DNA of 64,000 bases from Sporolactobacillus sp. STSJ-5 (lineage in GTDB: Bacteria; Bacillota; Bacilli; Bacillales; Sporolactobacillaceae). The position numbers and the translations under genes were made by a program. The notes beneath the pieces were generated by a model. That model was given only the letters and a program-made list of their open reading frames with translations. It did not search any database and was not told where the DNA came from. The stretch spans positions 186,001 through 250,000 of the forward strand of contig NZ_JANFOJ010000002.1 of the NCBI RefSeq assembly GCF_024385605.1, read 5' to 3'. Positions 48,923-58,976 of the stretch are shown piece by piece (positions within the stretch are counted from its first letter, which is position 1; the number at the start of each line of letters is the position of its first letter).

Positions 48923-50410
48923 GTGGCTGAGAAAACAATCAGCAACGTTGATTTTTCAAAGTATTTCCAGCCGCCATCTCTGAAAGATGCGCGCAGGCGC
49001 CGCAGAGACGCGGTTCAAATTATAAATGATTTCAGTATTCCGGAAGACATGGAAACGATCGGTCATGGGAAGAACTACTTGATTGAAACATACGGCTGCC
49101 AGATGAATGAGCATGATACAGAAGTCATGGCAGGTATTCTCGAAAAAATGGGTTACCAAGAGACGGAAGAGCCGAAAAATGCGGATGTCATTTTGATCAA
49201 TACATGTGCGATTCGTGAGAACGCAGAAAATAAAGTATTCGGCCATATCGGCACGCTGAAAACATTGAAACTGGAGAACCCCGGATTAATTTTAGGGGTG
49301 TGCGGCTGCATGGCGCAAGAAGAAGTTGTTGTTAATAAGATTCTTGCTAAGCACCCACAGGTTGACCTCATCTTTGGTACACATAATATTCACCGCTTGC
49401 CTCAGCTTCTGAAAGAAGCACTGTTCAGCAAGGAAATGGTCGTTGAAGTGTGGTCAAAAGAAGGCGACATCGTAGAGAATCTCCCGCAATCGCGACGCGG
49501 ACATTTTCAAGCGTGGGTCAACATTATGTACGGCTGCGATAAATTCTGTACCTATTGTATCGTTCCATATACACGAGGAAAAGAGCGGAGCCGTCATCCT
49601 CAGGAAATCATTGATGAAGTGCGTGAACTCGCGCGTAAAGGATACAAGGAGATCACACTGCTTGGACAAAATGTAAATGCCTACGGCAAAGATCTTCCTA
49701 ATATGGAAAACTATGGGCTCGGAAATCTTATGGATGAGATGCGCAAAATCGGTATTCCGCGTGTCCGGTTCACAACAAGCCACCCGAAGGATTTTGATGA
49801 TCATCTGATCGAAGTCCTCGGCAAGGGAGGAAACCTTTGCGAGCATATTCACTTGCCGGTCCAATCGGGCAGCTCAGAGATACTCAAGATCATGGGACGA
49901 GGTTATACTCGGGAACGATATCTCGATCTTTTTCACAAGATCAAAAATACGGTTCCAAATGCTTCATTTACAACGGATATCATCGTTGGTTTTCCAAATG
50001 AAACAGAGGAACAGTTTGAAGAGACAATGTCACTTGTGCGCGAATGCCAATTTGACGGTGGATTTACGTTTATTTATTCACCGCGTGCGGGTACCCCAGC
50101 TGCGCGTATGAAGGATAATGTACCGATGGAAGCGAAGAAGGAACGCTTGCAACGCTTGAATAAACTAATGGATGAATTGTCTGCAAAGAGCAATGCCAAA
50201 TATCAGGACAAAATGGTTGAGGTGCTGGTCGAAGGTGAAAGCCGCAAGAATCCAGATGTGCTCTCCGGACATACGCGGACGAATAAGGTTGTGAATTTTC
50301 GCGGACCCAAGTCACTTATCGGCCAATTAGTGACCGTTAAAATTACTGATGCCAAGAAATGGTCTCTTGACGGGGAGTGGCAAAAAGAAGCTGAGGTATT
50401 GAACAGATGA
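48923..50410 (+). CDS. miaB: tRNA-2-methylthio-N6-dimethylallyladenosine synthase MiaB
   Basis: Radical-SAM methylthiotransferase modifying A37 of tRNAs reading UNN codons. 495 residues, GTG start after GGGAGG. Cysteines of the second cluster are visible in the N-terminal methylthiotransferase domain ([24 protein letters not shown]). The SAM cluster is [15 protein letters not shown], and a C-terminal TRAM domain ends the protein. It overlaps ymcA by 4 bases. Confidence 0.96.
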   Translation: MAEKTISNVDFSKYFQPPSLKDARRRRRDAVQIINDFSIPEDMETIGHGKNYLIETYGCQMNEHDTEVMAGILEKMGYQETEEPKNADVILINTCAIRENAENKVFGHIGTLKTLKLENPGLILGVCGCMAQEEVVVNKILAKHPQVDLIFGTHNIHRLPQLLKEALFSKEMVVEVWSKEGDIVENLPQSRRGHFQAWVNIMYGCDKFCTYCIVPYTRGKERSRHPQEIIDEVRELARKGYKEITLLGQNVNAYGKDLPNMENYGLGNLMDEMRKIGIPRVRFTTSHPKDFDDHLIEVLGKGGNLCEHIHLPVQSGSSEILKIMGRGYTRERYLDLFHKIKNTVPNASFTTDIIVGFPNETEEQFEETMSLVRECQFDGGFTFIYSPRAGTPAARMKDNVPMEAKKERLQRLNKLMDELSAKSNAKYQDKMVEVLVEGESRKNPDVLSGHTRTNKVVNFRGPKSLIGQLVTVKITDAKKWSLDGEWQKEAEVLNR

Positions 50411-50772
50411 CGGATCATCAGTATTCAAAAGAAGAAATTATTGCCAAGGCGGAAAAAATAGCAGAACAGCTTTCCGAAACGAGTCAAGTCCGCTTTTACA
50501 AACAGGCGGAAGCAAAGATAAGCGCGAATAAAAAAGTGCAGCGTCTCGTCGATGAAATTAAGCATTATCAAAAAGAATCAGTAAATCTGCAGCATTTTGG
50601 AAAAACGGAAGCCTACCATCAAAATGAAGCAATCATTAACCGATTGCAAGCAGAGCTTGATGCAATTCCTGTGGTACAGGAGTTCAAGCAATCTCAAGCT
50701 GATGTTAACGATTTTCTTCAATTGATGACTAAGATTGTGTCACAGAACGTCGCAAATGAAAATGATCGCTGA
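50407..50772 (+). CDS. ricA: RicA/YmcA, YlbF-family regulator of RNA maturation
   Basis: 121 residues, ATG overlapping miaB. Helical YlbF/YmcA-fold protein; in B. subtilis RicA, RicF and RicT form a complex with iron-sulfur clusters that steers RNase Y and is needed for sporulation, competence and biofilms. The core [31 protein letters not shown] is present. It lacks about 20 C-terminal residues of B. subtilis YmcA (143). Its partner RNase Y is encoded at 42.5 kb. Confidence 0.88.
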   Translation: MTDHQYSKEEIIAKAEKIAEQLSETSQVRFYKQAEAKISANKKVQRLVDEIKHYQKESVNLQHFGKTEAYHQNEAIINRLQAELDAIPVVQEFKQSQADVNDFLQLMTKIVSQNVANENDR

Positions 50773-50795
50773 TCGCCTGATTTAAATAGAGGCAA

Positions 50796-50823
50796 AAAAA
50801 CTTCTCATACGAGGAGTTTTTTT
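50796..50823 (+). terminator. terminator after ricA
   Basis: AAAAACTTCTC-atac-GAGGAGTTTTT (one G-T pair) with extra T. Confidence 0.85.
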
Positions 50824-50849
50824 GTTTGTCTAAGCCTTTATTTTGTTTC

Positions 50850-50878
50850 ACACGTGTCATTCGCCCTGCATAACATGA
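50850..50878 (+). promoter_or_regulatory. candidate sporulation promoter of cotE
   Basis: CATAACATGA at 50869-50878 resembles the sigma-K/sigma-E -10 (CATAnnnTA / CATACAAT) with one or two mismatches; CAC near 50851-50853 is a possible -35. B. subtilis cotE has sigma-E and sigma-K promoters. Confidence 0.35.
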
Positions 50879-50908
50879 TCATGAAGAAGGTAAAGGAGGT
50901 TTGGACTT

Positions 50909-51466
50909 TTGGCAGAGAATGCGTATAGGGAAATTATCACCAAGGCGATTTGCGGAAAAGGCAAGAAATTCAGCCAGTCGGCACATACGGTGACACCGAC
51001 TCATAAACCGACGAACATTCTTGGATGCTGGGTCATCAATCATAAATACAAAACAACCTATCATAAGGATGCAGTTATTGTCGATGGAACGTATGACATC
51101 AACACATGGTATTCGTATAATAATAATTCGAAGACCGAGGTTGTGTGCGAAACCGTAAGCTATCATGACCGTGTGCCGCTGACGCTCCGCGACAAACAAG
51201 TTATTTCTGATCAGGTCGATGTCACATGTCGAGCACTGCAGGAACCGAATTGCTTGGAGGCAAAGATTTCTCCAAATGGCAACAAGGTAGTCGCTCAAGT
51301 CGAACGTGAATTTCTCGTTGAGGTCATCGGAGAAACAAAGGTTAAAGTCCAGGTGGATGATGACGGATTAATCCGAGCAGAAGCTGATGATGACGAAGAT
51401 CTGGATAAAGAATTAGATGGTCTGGATTCTGAATTTTTGACAGATGATGACAAAGAGGAAGACTGA
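50909..51466 (+). CDS. cotE: outer spore coat morphogenetic protein CotE
   Basis: 185 residues, TTG start after AAAGGAGG. REIITKAICGKGKKFSQSAHT, ILGCWVINHKYK, NTWYSYNNNSKTEVVCETVSY and QEPNCLEAKISPNGNKVVAQVEREFLVEVIGETKVKV match CotE throughout, with an acidic C-terminal tail (DEDLDKELDGLDSEFLTDDD). CotE organises the outer coat in the mother cell. In B. subtilis mutS follows; here two exporters and the moxR operon intervene. Confidence 0.95.
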   Translation: MAENAYREIITKAICGKGKKFSQSAHTVTPTHKPTNILGCWVINHKYKTTYHKDAVIVDGTYDINTWYSYNNNSKTEVVCETVSYHDRVPLTLRDKQVISDQVDVTCRALQEPNCLEAKISPNGNKVVAQVEREFLVEVIGETKVKVQVDDDGLIRAEADDDEDLDKELDGLDSEFLTDDDKEED

Positions 51467-51494
51467 GAAGAGGCAGGTGTCTCTTCTTTTTTTG
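51466..51494 (+). terminator. terminator after cotE
   Basis: AGAAGAG-gcaggtgt-CTCTTCT with TTTTTT tail, starting inside the stop region. Confidence 0.75.
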
Positions 51495-51507
51495 CGTGCA
51501 ACTAAAG

Positions 51508-51540
51508 AAGCCATGATCCGAAACAGGATCACGGCTTTTG
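51508..51540 (-). terminator. terminator of the second MFS gene
   Basis: AAGCC-a-TGATCC-gaaaca-GGATCA-c-GGCTT with T-rich flanks on both strands. Confidence 0.75.
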
Positions 51541-51554
51541 TCTTAATCAGAAAT

Positions 51555-52760
51555 TTATTTTTCAATAACAATACGGTTTCTGTAGACAAGCAGTAAAGAA
51601 AAAGCAAGAAACAGCAGCAGGGCCGATAGGAAAAAGACAGATCGTATACCGAACAGATCAGCAAGTGTGCCGAAGATCAGGCTTCCAATTCCAAAAAGAA
51701 TGGATTGGACGGCATCCTGAGCTGCAAACACGTTTGCGAGCACATCCGGACGTGCTGCATTTTGTTCAACCGTAAGAAAAATAAGCGATTTGAACTGAAG
51801 TGCGGTTCCATAAAGAGCGGTAAGGATGAGTGCGACCCAAGGCACCGAATTCATTGCAAAGAACAACGTGATCAAGGAGGCAACGATCAAACCCCAAAGT
51901 GCGGTCGAGGAAGGTGTTTTTTTGAGCTGCGTACCCCAACGCATGCCATAAAAACTGGTAAGCAGCAGTCCAGCAAAGAAACTGAAATTAATGTAGCCCC
52001 ACCATGATGCATCCACATGGAGTGCCTGCACAACGAAGACGTAAATGATGGCAGCAATCCAAACGACATCAGCAACAACGCATAGTGAATCAGTAATAAA
52101 GATGGTGCGCAGCGCAGGAACTTGCCAGATTGTAATCCAACCCGTTTTTAAAATTGTCCACTTGCTTTGTTCTTGCTGTTTCTTAATGCCCTCTTCAGTA
52201 ACACAGATCAGTATCATCAGCACTGCTGCGACGATGTAAAGAACAAGCGCTGATGAAATTAAAGTAATGCCGCCGAACCGAGCTGCAATTATTCCGCCCA
52301 GTGCCCAGCCTCCCATAGAAATTGATTGATCCAAAAGGGACAAGAAACTATTGGCTGTGATCAACTTATCTCTTGAAACAAGCAGTGGTACAAGCGCTCC
52401 TCGTGCAGGAGTTGCCCACCCATCAAAAAAACTGACGAGTATGACCGTGGCAAAGATAAGCTCTAAGCGCTCACCGCTAAGTGAAAAGAAGGAGGAGCAG
52501 AAAAAGACAAACAACAGAAGGGTTTTGCCGACTTGAGAAATAACAAGGCTTCTCTTTAATCCCATCCGTTCAAGAAAGATAGGTGCAACAAGTGCACTTA
52601 AAAATCGGGATACTGTACTGAAAAACGGTACAAACGCCATAAATACAGCAGATCCTGTAAAGTGATAGAGGTAGGACATCAATCCGACGATGTAAAGTAC
52701 ATCACCGAGATTTGCCGATGACTGTCCCACCCAAAGAAAGCGAAATCCTCGTTGTTTCAT
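51555..52760 (-). CDS. MFS transporter (MFS_3 family)
   Basis: 401 residues if started at ATG 52760 (MKQRGFRFLWVGQSSANLGD), which has AGGAGAG 8 bases upstream; a start at 52781 adds seven unsupported residues. About 12 membrane helices; loop 2-3 shows ERMGLKRSLVISQVGK. Related to, but quite different from, the MFS gene at 47.4 kb. Convergent with cotE. No substrate can be assigned. Confidence 0.83.
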   Translation of the reverse strand: MKQRGFRFLWVGQSSANLGDVLYIVGLMSYLYHFTGSAVFMAFVPFFSTVSRFLSALVAPIFLERMGLKRSLVISQVGKTLLLFVFFCSSFFSLSGERLELIFATVILVSFFDGWATPARGALVPLLVSRDKLITANSFLSLLDQSISMGGWALGGIIAARFGGITLISSALVLYIVAAVLMILICVTEEGIKKQQEQSKWTILKTGWITIWQVPALRTIFITDSLCVVADVVWIAAIIYVFVVQALHVDASWWGYINFSFFAGLLLTSFYGMRWGTQLKKTPSSTALWGLIVASLITLFFAMNSVPWVALILTALYGTALQFKSLIFLTVEQNAARPDVLANVFAAQDAVQSILFGIGSLIFGTLADLFGIRSVFFLSALLLFLAFSLLLVYRNRIVIEK

Positions 52761-52859
52761 GACACAGTCTCTCCTATTCAATTAGTATTAAGTTGGAATT
52801 GACGTGTCAATCACATATTTGGATGTTCTTCCTTTCCGAGTGATCATTCTATATTATCA

Positions 52860-54065
52860 TCATTTTTTGTTTTCGGAATCAACACTTTGCTTCATGCTGT
52901 TTAATTGCTGCTTCGCCTCATCAATTGCTCGGAAAAATGTTTTGTTCTCCATATCCGTGAGCTCAACGCCACCGTATCGAACTTTTTCGTAAGAAGAAAT
53001 CAATATATCCGAATGAGTTAGTTTCAGTCGTCTTAGCCATTCAGCCAGAGATTCAGATGAACGTCTACCAAGCTTCTGTTTTGTGGCGCGCTTTTGAAGT
53101 TTATAGATGGCACGGCGCACAGGATTTTTTGGCGAAAATAGAGGCCGCCTGCTCTGACTTGGCTCGTGAACAAGGTTCGTGATTTTCTTTTGCGTCAATT
53201 TGGTATTCAATTTATCTTGCGTTGCGCTGTTTCGCTTGATTTTCCTCAACTGCCAAAAAACAATCAAGAGCAATGCGGCAGCAATGATGATGCCGAAGAT
53301 TAGGCCAAAATTAAAAACGGGATGAAGGTCGGGTGGTGGCGTATTTACCGACGGCTTCTTTTCTATATTTGATCCTTGCAGCGCATTTTGAATTCGTCTT
53401 CCGGTCTGCTTCGAAGAAAAGTGATTCAACCAACCGAAAATGACCGATACAGTTCCATATGTGATTGGTCGGATGATAACGTTGAAAAAAACGTCATAAA
53501 TCATTGTAACTACTGGCTTTAAGAAGCTAGTGATAAGAGCAAGCAGGATCGCTGCTGCAGCGAACGATGCTGCAATGATTGAAAGCCAGCGTTTATTCAA
53601 TTCGCTCTTAAAGCTGATCCACATGCCAGCCGCGGCTAATTCGACAAAAAGGAGAAGAAATAAAGCGCCACGTCGGCTAATTGGCGCAAACAGAGTATAG
53701 GCAACAACGACGACCGCAAACAGAAGCACCAGCCGCCAGAGTCGTTCCGGGCTCCTGCCTTCGTCATCCTGAAGTGAAAAATAAGTGAGCAGGGCGGACA
53801 ATAGAGCAGATGCAAAAAGGCTCATATGCAGAACAAGCCACGCGAGCAAGCCGATTATGACGGCAACGAAGAGAAAACCTGCTAAACTGGAATGTCTGCT
53901 CCTCTGTAGTACACTAAGCAGCAGACTATGAATAATTGCGAGTGCAATAAAAGGAAACAACATCGCCCATTGGCCTGGCATGATCAGCAGAAGAACAAGA
54001 AAACAAAATAACCATTCGCAACTAAAAAAAAGTGTGAAAGAAATGCTCTCTTTTAATCTAACCAA
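52860..54065 (-). CDS. membrane protein with C-terminal DUF4129, no transglutaminase domain
   Basis: About 401 residues if TTG 54065 is used (AGGGAG upstream, TTGGTTAGATTA...); a TTG at 54086 is an alternative. Six or so helices to about residue 200, a further one near 265-285, then a basic linker and a DUF4129-like tail (SESLAEWLRRLKL; SYEKVRYGGVELTD). In the usual operon (B. subtilis yeaC-yeaD-yebA) this position encodes a membrane protein with a transglutaminase domain; that domain (Cys-His-Asp) is missing here. Last gene of a three-gene operon. Confidence 0.8.
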   Translation of the reverse strand: MVRLKESISFTLFFSCEWLFCFLVLLLIMPGQWAMLFPFIALAIIHSLLLSVLQRSRHSSLAGFLFVAVIIGLLAWLVLHMSLFASALLSALLTYFSLQDDEGRSPERLWRLVLLFAVVVVAYTLFAPISRRGALFLLLFVELAAAGMWISFKSELNKRWLSIIAASFAAAAILLALITSFLKPVVTMIYDVFFNVIIRPITYGTVSVIFGWLNHFSSKQTGRRIQNALQGSNIEKKPSVNTPPPDLHPVFNFGLIFGIIIAAALLLIVFWQLRKIKRNSATQDKLNTKLTQKKITNLVHEPSQSRRPLFSPKNPVRRAIYKLQKRATKQKLGRRSSESLAEWLRRLKLTHSDILISSYEKVRYGGVELTDMENKTFFRAIDEAKQQLNSMKQSVDSENKK

Positions 54066-55254
54066 TGGCGATCGCTCCCTTCTCAACTGGTTCTAAAATG
54101 CAGGTATTCTCGGAAATACAAAGCTGAAATATAAGATGGCCGTTCTTTAACCATTTCGATAGAAACGGAGCAGCCAATTCGGGTTGGTCCAGATCCATGA
54201 GGATCAGAACGCTCGGGTGACTCAATTTCTTATCGATAATCTGCATTGCTTGAGGAATTGGTGTTTTGATTTGCCACTTTTGCATAAAAGCGAGCAGTTC
54301 CCAAACCTTCCTTAAATGGTTTCCGCCTTGTTCAGGTTCAATACCCAATATTTTTTGCCCGATTGTCTTTGTGTTGCTGTACATGGAAAACTCAATGTCG
54401 CGTTTCCTTGCATCGCGCGCCAGCCATGCTGCTGCAGAAATACGTTTTTCAAAGTCACTGGAACGTTCATGGCTTAAATGATTTGATGCATTCAGAAACA
54501 AAAATGTCCAACTCTGATGGGCGACACGCTCAAATGTTTTCGTTTGAAGACGTCCAGTGCGAGCGCTGGCTTTCCAGTGAATATGCTTGAACGGGTCTGA
54601 AGACGCATAGTTTCTAATACCGGAAGGCGCTGTGTAGTCTTGAAAGAGCGAATGAGCGGACGGAACTTCACCTAAATGCTGCGGCGGAGCAAGATTCAAA
54701 TGACTCACAGCTTTTGGTTGAGGGTAGATAATGAGATGACTCTTCAGCATTTCATTAAAATGAATCCCGCAGCTGACTAAATGAAGCGGATCCGAACATG
54801 TCAATTCAAAAGTTCGAATACGCGCCGTGCCTCTTTCCATGGCTTTAACCGGACAATGAACAAGCAGTTTTTTCTGTGCCGGTATCGTCACTGAAAATTG
54901 ATAGATCGGATTGGGATTCGAATGATTACCGGTTGAGAAAGAAACGATTGGATCAGAAACGATGCGTCCTCTTAATGAAAACAAGGGAAGCTTGGATGAA
55001 TTAAGAAAAGTGACGATCAGTTCACCTTCGTCACCAGCAGAAAGACGAAGACTGCGGTCCGTGTTCTCAATAGATAAGGTGCGAATCATATGTACTAAAT
55101 ACCATTTTGACAGAAAAGCGAAAACGATAAAAATCAATCCTGTTATTGAAAGCAGGAATGTATTTCTAAGAAACCCAATCAGAAATACGATGAAACCGAA
55201 CAGATAAAAGAGAGATTGGTTGCGGGTTTGCCAATCGGCCGCATATCCTTTCAT
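54058..55254 (-). CDS. DUF58 protein
   Basis: 398 residues, ATG overlapping the moxR stop by 4 bases. Two N-terminal hydrophobic helices (LFYLFGFIVFLIGFLRNTFLLS; GLIFIVFAFLSKWYLV), a beta-rich middle and the DUF58 hallmark GIRNYASSDPFKHIHWKASARTGRLQTKTFE, followed by a von Willebrand-A-like segment. The family accompanies MoxR ATPases; role is inferred to be a substrate or effector of that ATPase. Confidence 0.9.
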   Translation of the reverse strand: MKGYAADWQTRNQSLFYLFGFIVFLIGFLRNTFLLSITGLIFIVFAFLSKWYLVHMIRTLSIENTDRSLRLSAGDEGELIVTFLNSSKLPLFSLRGRIVSDPIVSFSTGNHSNPNPIYQFSVTIPAQKKLLVHCPVKAMERGTARIRTFELTCSDPLHLVSCGIHFNEMLKSHLIIYPQPKAVSHLNLAPPQHLGEVPSAHSLFQDYTAPSGIRNYASSDPFKHIHWKASARTGRLQTKTFERVAHQSWTFLFLNASNHLSHERSSDFEKRISAAAWLARDARKRDIEFSMYSNTKTIGQKILGIEPEQGGNHLRKVWELLAFMQKWQIKTPIPQAMQIIDKKLSHPSVLILMDLDQPELAAPFLSKWLKNGHLIFQLCISENTCILEPVEKGAIAIG

Positions 55255-56195
55255 TCTTGCTGTGCTCCTGCCTCAACCGGAACGTCGATATGTTCGAGGA
55301 CGTCCGCAATGACTTGTTCCTTAGTTGCATGGAGCTCGCCTTCCATCGACAGCACGAGCCGATGGGCGAGTACAGAGGTGGCTATCGATTTCACGTCTTC
55401 AGGAACCACGAAATCACGTCCATTAAGAAGTGCCTTTGCCTGTACTCCGCGCATGAATGCCAACGTGCCTCGGGGACTGACGCCGCTCGCAACCCAGTCA
55501 TGCGCACGGGTGGCGCGAACAACTTCCAACAAGTAATTCTCGACACTTTCACTGATTTTCGTCTTTTTAACCTGTTCCTGCAGCTGAGCAATTTCATCTT
55601 TCTCAATGACTGGTTCAATTTGAGCAAGCGGATTCGTTAACCGATGGAGGTGAAGCATTTCTCGTTCTTCGTCAAAAGTCGGATAGCCGGAAGAGATTTG
55701 CATGAAGAAGCGATCCATTTGCGCTTCCGGAAGTGCGAAGGTGCCTTGCGATTCAATCGGGTTTTGTGTTGCGATAACGAGAAAAGGCTTATCGATTGCA
55801 AATGTCTCGCCCTCAATGGTCACCTGGCGCTCCTCCATAACTTCAAGAAGGCTGGACTGTGCACGTGGCGTTGCACGGTTAATCTCATCGGCAAGCAGAA
55901 TGTTAGTCATCACCGGACCCATCATCAGCTCGAAACTTTGTGACTTCGGATTAAAAAATTTAATTCCGGTAATATCTGACGGCAGTAAGTCGGGTGTAAA
56001 TTGCACGCGGCGGAATGTTCCCTTAATTGACTTTGCAATTATTTTTGCCATCATTGTTTTTCCGGTCCCTGGAACATCTTCCAAAAGCAGATGGCCTTCG
56101 CAAATCATTGCGATAAATATGAGTTCCACCATGTCATCTTTTCCTGTTAATACAGTTCTAACATTGCTTTTTAAAGATTCTAAACTTTTATTCAT
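55251..56195 (-). CDS. MoxR family AAA ATPase
   Basis: 314 residues. Walker A (DVPGTGKTMMAK), Walker B (ILLADEINRATPRAQSSLLEVMEE), sensor 1 (VIATQNPIESQGTFALPEAQMDRFFM). MoxR proteins are chaperone-like ATPases, usually paired with DUF58/VWA proteins, as here. Start at ATG 56195 after GAAAGG. First gene of an operon divergent from mutS. B. subtilis has the equivalent yeaC-yeaD-yebA far from mutS. Confidence 0.93.
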   Translation of the reverse strand: MNKSLESLKSNVRTVLTGKDDMVELIFIAMICEGHLLLEDVPGTGKTMMAKIIAKSIKGTFRRVQFTPDLLPSDITGIKFFNPKSQSFELMMGPVMTNILLADEINRATPRAQSSLLEVMEERQVTIEGETFAIDKPFLVIATQNPIESQGTFALPEAQMDRFFMQISSGYPTFDEEREMLHLHRLTNPLAQIEPVIEKDEIAQLQEQVKKTKISESVENYLLEVVRATRAHDWVASGVSPRGTLAFMRGVQAKALLNGRDFVVPEDVKSIATSVLAHRLVLSMEGELHATKEQVIADVLEHIDVPVEAGAQQE

Positions 56196-56228
56196 TTTGA
56201 TCGAATCCTTTCAACCATTATTTTGTCT

Positions 56229-56255
56229 ATTATAGCATTGCACCGCATGATTCAA
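56229..56255 (-). promoter_or_regulatory. promoter of the moxR operon
   Basis: On the minus strand TATAAT with TGC in front (extended -10, 56229-56234); TTGAAT (56250-56255) at 15 bp is a short-spaced -35. Confidence 0.6.
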
Positions 56256-56261
56256 TAACCC

Positions 56262-56287
56262 GAACATAGGTTACCCTGTGTTATAAT
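56262..56287 (+). promoter_or_regulatory. promoter of mutS with LexA-like dyad
   Basis: TATAAT (56282-56287) preceded by TGT (extended -10); no good -35. GAACATAGGTTA (56262-56273) matches seven of eight positions of GAACnnnnGTTC. It lies between the divergent moxR and mutS promoters. Confidence 0.45.
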
Positions 56288-56332
56288 AATAGAATAATAA
56301 ATTGTACACAGGCAAGGTGGAGTCGACAGATC

Positions 56333-58948
56333 ATGAGTTTTACACCAATGATTCAGCAATACTTGGCGATAAAAGCCCAGTACCAGGATGCGTTTCTTTT
56401 CTTCAGACTTGGCGATTTCTATGAGATGTTCTTTGAGGATGCTAAAAAAGCGTCGAAGGAACTGGAGATAGCGCTGACGTCACGAAACGGTGGAAAAGAC
56501 GAATACATACCTATGTGTGGTATTCCGTATCATGCAGCAAAACAATATATCAAGGTATTGGTTGATAAAGGATACAAAATTGCGATTTGCGAACAAATGG
56601 AAGATCCGAAGCTGGCGAAGGGTATGGTTCACCGTGAAGTGATTCAATTGATTACACCTGGAACCATTATGGAGGATGAATCGCTGCAGCCGAAAAAGAA
56701 TAACTTTTTGGCAGCGTTGAGTGCTTTTTCTGACGGCTCTTATGGGTTCGCCATGAGTGACTTAACGACTGGAGAAACGCGCGTCACATTGATTTCCAAT
56801 TGGGACGGCGTGATTCAAGAAATGGATGCAAATGATGTACGTGAACTTGTTCTTGCGCCGGATTTCGATGCGGGCAAGAAAGAGGAACTGGTTGAACGGC
56901 TGAATACAACATTCTCCGAAAGCGAAGGGGATGCGATTCCGGATCAGTTGAAAAGCATTACTGAAGGTATTGATCAGGAAAAACTGATGCGGCCGCTGGG
57001 CAGACTGCTGAATTATTTAGTGAACACGCAGAAACGATCTCTCGATCACTTGCAGCCTGCAGATGTCTACCATATTAATGAATACATGATGATCGATCAG
57101 CATTCCCGGCGCAATTTGGAGCTTACGCAAACGAACCGCGAGAAGAAAACGTACGGATCACTGCTGTGGCTGCTTGACGATGTCAAAACGGCAATGGGCG
57201 GTAGGCGGCTGAAACAATGGATCGAGAAACCGCTATTAAATCAGAAGCTGATTGAGAAACGTATGGATGCTGCAGCAGCATTAAAAGAGCATCTTTTGGA
57301 ACGCGAATCGTTGCGTTCTTTGCTTGGCAACGTTTATGATTTGGAACGCCTCGTCGGTCGCGTCTCATTCGGCAATGTTAATCCGCGTGAAGTTGTGCAA
57401 CTCAGGCGTTCGCTCGAACAAATTCCTCAAATAAAACAGACTTTGGCTGAACTTGGAGAAGTTTCACTATCTCAGTATGAACAGGAGATGGATCCATGTG
57501 CTGAGACTCGTGATTTGATTGATCGAGCGATTGTTGATGATCCGCCTTTCTCAACCTCAGATGGCGGAATGATCAAGGCTGGTTACAACGAAACACTCGA
57601 TCAATACAGAGATGCATCGAAAAATGGAAAACGCTGGATCGCTGAACTAGAAGCCAAAGAACGAGAAGCGACCGGTATTAAATCATTGAAAATTGGCTAT
57701 AACCGTGTATTCGGTTATTATATAGAAGTTTCCCGGCCAAATCTGAAGCTGATTCCTGAAGGAAAATATGAGCGCCGCCAGACATTGTCGAACGCCGAAC
57801 GTTTTATTACACCTGAACTGAAGGAAAAAGAACGTGTTATTTTAGAAGCAGAAGAGAAACGCGTCGGTCTTGAATTCCAACTGTTCGGTGATGTGCGACT
57901 GCAAATTAAAGAACAGGCTGCGCGTCTGCAGAAGCTAGCACGCCTTGTGAGCAGTCTGGATGTGTTACAGAGCTTTGCCTCGGTCAGTGATCGAAATGGC
58001 TATGTTCGCCCGAATTTTTCAAAGGATCGTGCTTTATCGATTAAAAACAGCAGACATCCGGTCATTGAACGCGTAATGCGGCGCGGGACATTTGTTGCCA
58101 ACGATTTTAACATGGACAAGACATGCGATTTGTTAATGATTACCGGACCGAATATGGGCGGGAAGAGTACGTACATGCGCCAGGCCGCGCTTACGGCGAT
58201 TATGGCGCAAATCGGCTGCTTTGTCCCGGCAGATCAGGCAACCCTGCCAATTTTTGATCAAATCTTTACTCGTATCGGTGCCGCCGATGATCTTGTTTCC
58301 GGACAAAGTACGTTCATGGTAGAAATGGACGAAGCTAATTATGCATTGAGTCATGCTACCCAAAACAGTCTCATCTTGCTCGACGAAATCGGTCGCGGCA
58401 CCTCAACGTATGATGGAATTGCGATTGCTCAGGCCATTGTCGAATATATTCATGACCATATTGCAGCCAAAACCTTTTTCTCCACACACTATCATGAGCT
58501 TACCTTTCTTGAGAAAAAGCTCGATCGATTGAAGAATATTCATGTCGGTGCAATGGAAGAGAACGGGACCGTTGTTTTCCTTCATAAAGTGCTTGACGGC
58601 AAAGCGGACAAAAGCTACGGCATTCATGTTGCGAAACTGGCCGGCCTGCCAGATAATCTGATCGAACGTGCGGATGAAATTCTGCGCGGACTCGAACAGT
58701 CTCCTGAACAATCTCCTGCTTCTGAAACGTTTCCGAAGCGTGAAGCAGCGGCGGCAGCTGAAGTTGCCCGAGAAGAGCCGGAACAGCTGGTGCTTTTTGC
58801 TGAACCGAAAAAGGAGACCGGGTCTTCGGAACTGGGCAAGCACGAACGAAAAGTGCTGCATGATCTGAGCAAAATTGAATTGCTGGCTATGACACCGATG
58901 GATGCCATGAACACGTTGTATCAGCTGCAAAAGGAATTGAAGAAGTAA
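56333..58948 (+). CDS. mutS: DNA mismatch repair protein MutS
   Basis: 871 residues. Mismatch-binding domain with [15 protein letters not shown] near residue 25 (Phe of the Phe-x-Glu wedge), connector, lever, clamp, and ATPase domain with [13 protein letters not shown] near 604, signature SQSTFMVEM-type ([10 protein letters not shown]) and [15 protein letters not shown]-terminal region has a Glu/Pro-rich linker and a beta-clamp/dimerisation tail. Followed by mutL after 28 bases. Confidence 0.98.
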   Translation: MSFTPMIQQYLAIKAQYQDAFLFFRLGDFYEMFFEDAKKASKELEIALTSRNGGKDEYIPMCGIPYHAAKQYIKVLVDKGYKIAICEQMEDPKLAKGMVHREVIQLITPGTIMEDESLQPKKNNFLAALSAFSDGSYGFAMSDLTTGETRVTLISNWDGVIQEMDANDVRELVLAPDFDAGKKEELVERLNTTFSESEGDAIPDQLKSITEGIDQEKLMRPLGRLLNYLVNTQKRSLDHLQPADVYHINEYMMIDQHSRRNLELTQTNREKKTYGSLLWLLDDVKTAMGGRRLKQWIEKPLLNQKLIEKRMDAAAALKEHLLERESLRSLLGNVYDLERLVGRVSFGNVNPREVVQLRRSLEQIPQIKQTLAELGEVSLSQYEQEMDPCAETRDLIDRAIVDDPPFSTSDGGMIKAGYNETLDQYRDASKNGKRWIAELEAKEREATGIKSLKIGYNRVFGYYIEVSRPNLKLIPEGKYERRQTLSNAERFITPELKEKERVILEAEEKRVGLEFQLFGDVRLQIKEQAARLQKLARLVSSLDVLQSFASVSDRNGYVRPNFSKDRALSIKNSRHPVIERVMRRGTFVANDFNMDKTCDLLMITGPNMGGKSTYMRQAALTAIMAQIGCFVPADQATLPIFDQIFTRIGAADDLVSGQSTFMVEMDEANYALSHATQNSLILLDEIGRGTSTYDGIAIAQAIVEYIHDHIAAKTFFSTHYHELTFLEKKLDRLKNIHVGAMEENGTVVFLHKVLDGKADKSYGIHVAKLAGLPDNLIERADEILRGLEQSPEQSPASETFPKREAAAAAEVAREEPEQLVLFAEPKKETGSSELGKHERKVLHDLSKIELLAMTPMDAMNTLYQLQKELKK

Positions 58949-58976
58949 AGCACGTTTTGCGAAAGGAGAGACTCAG

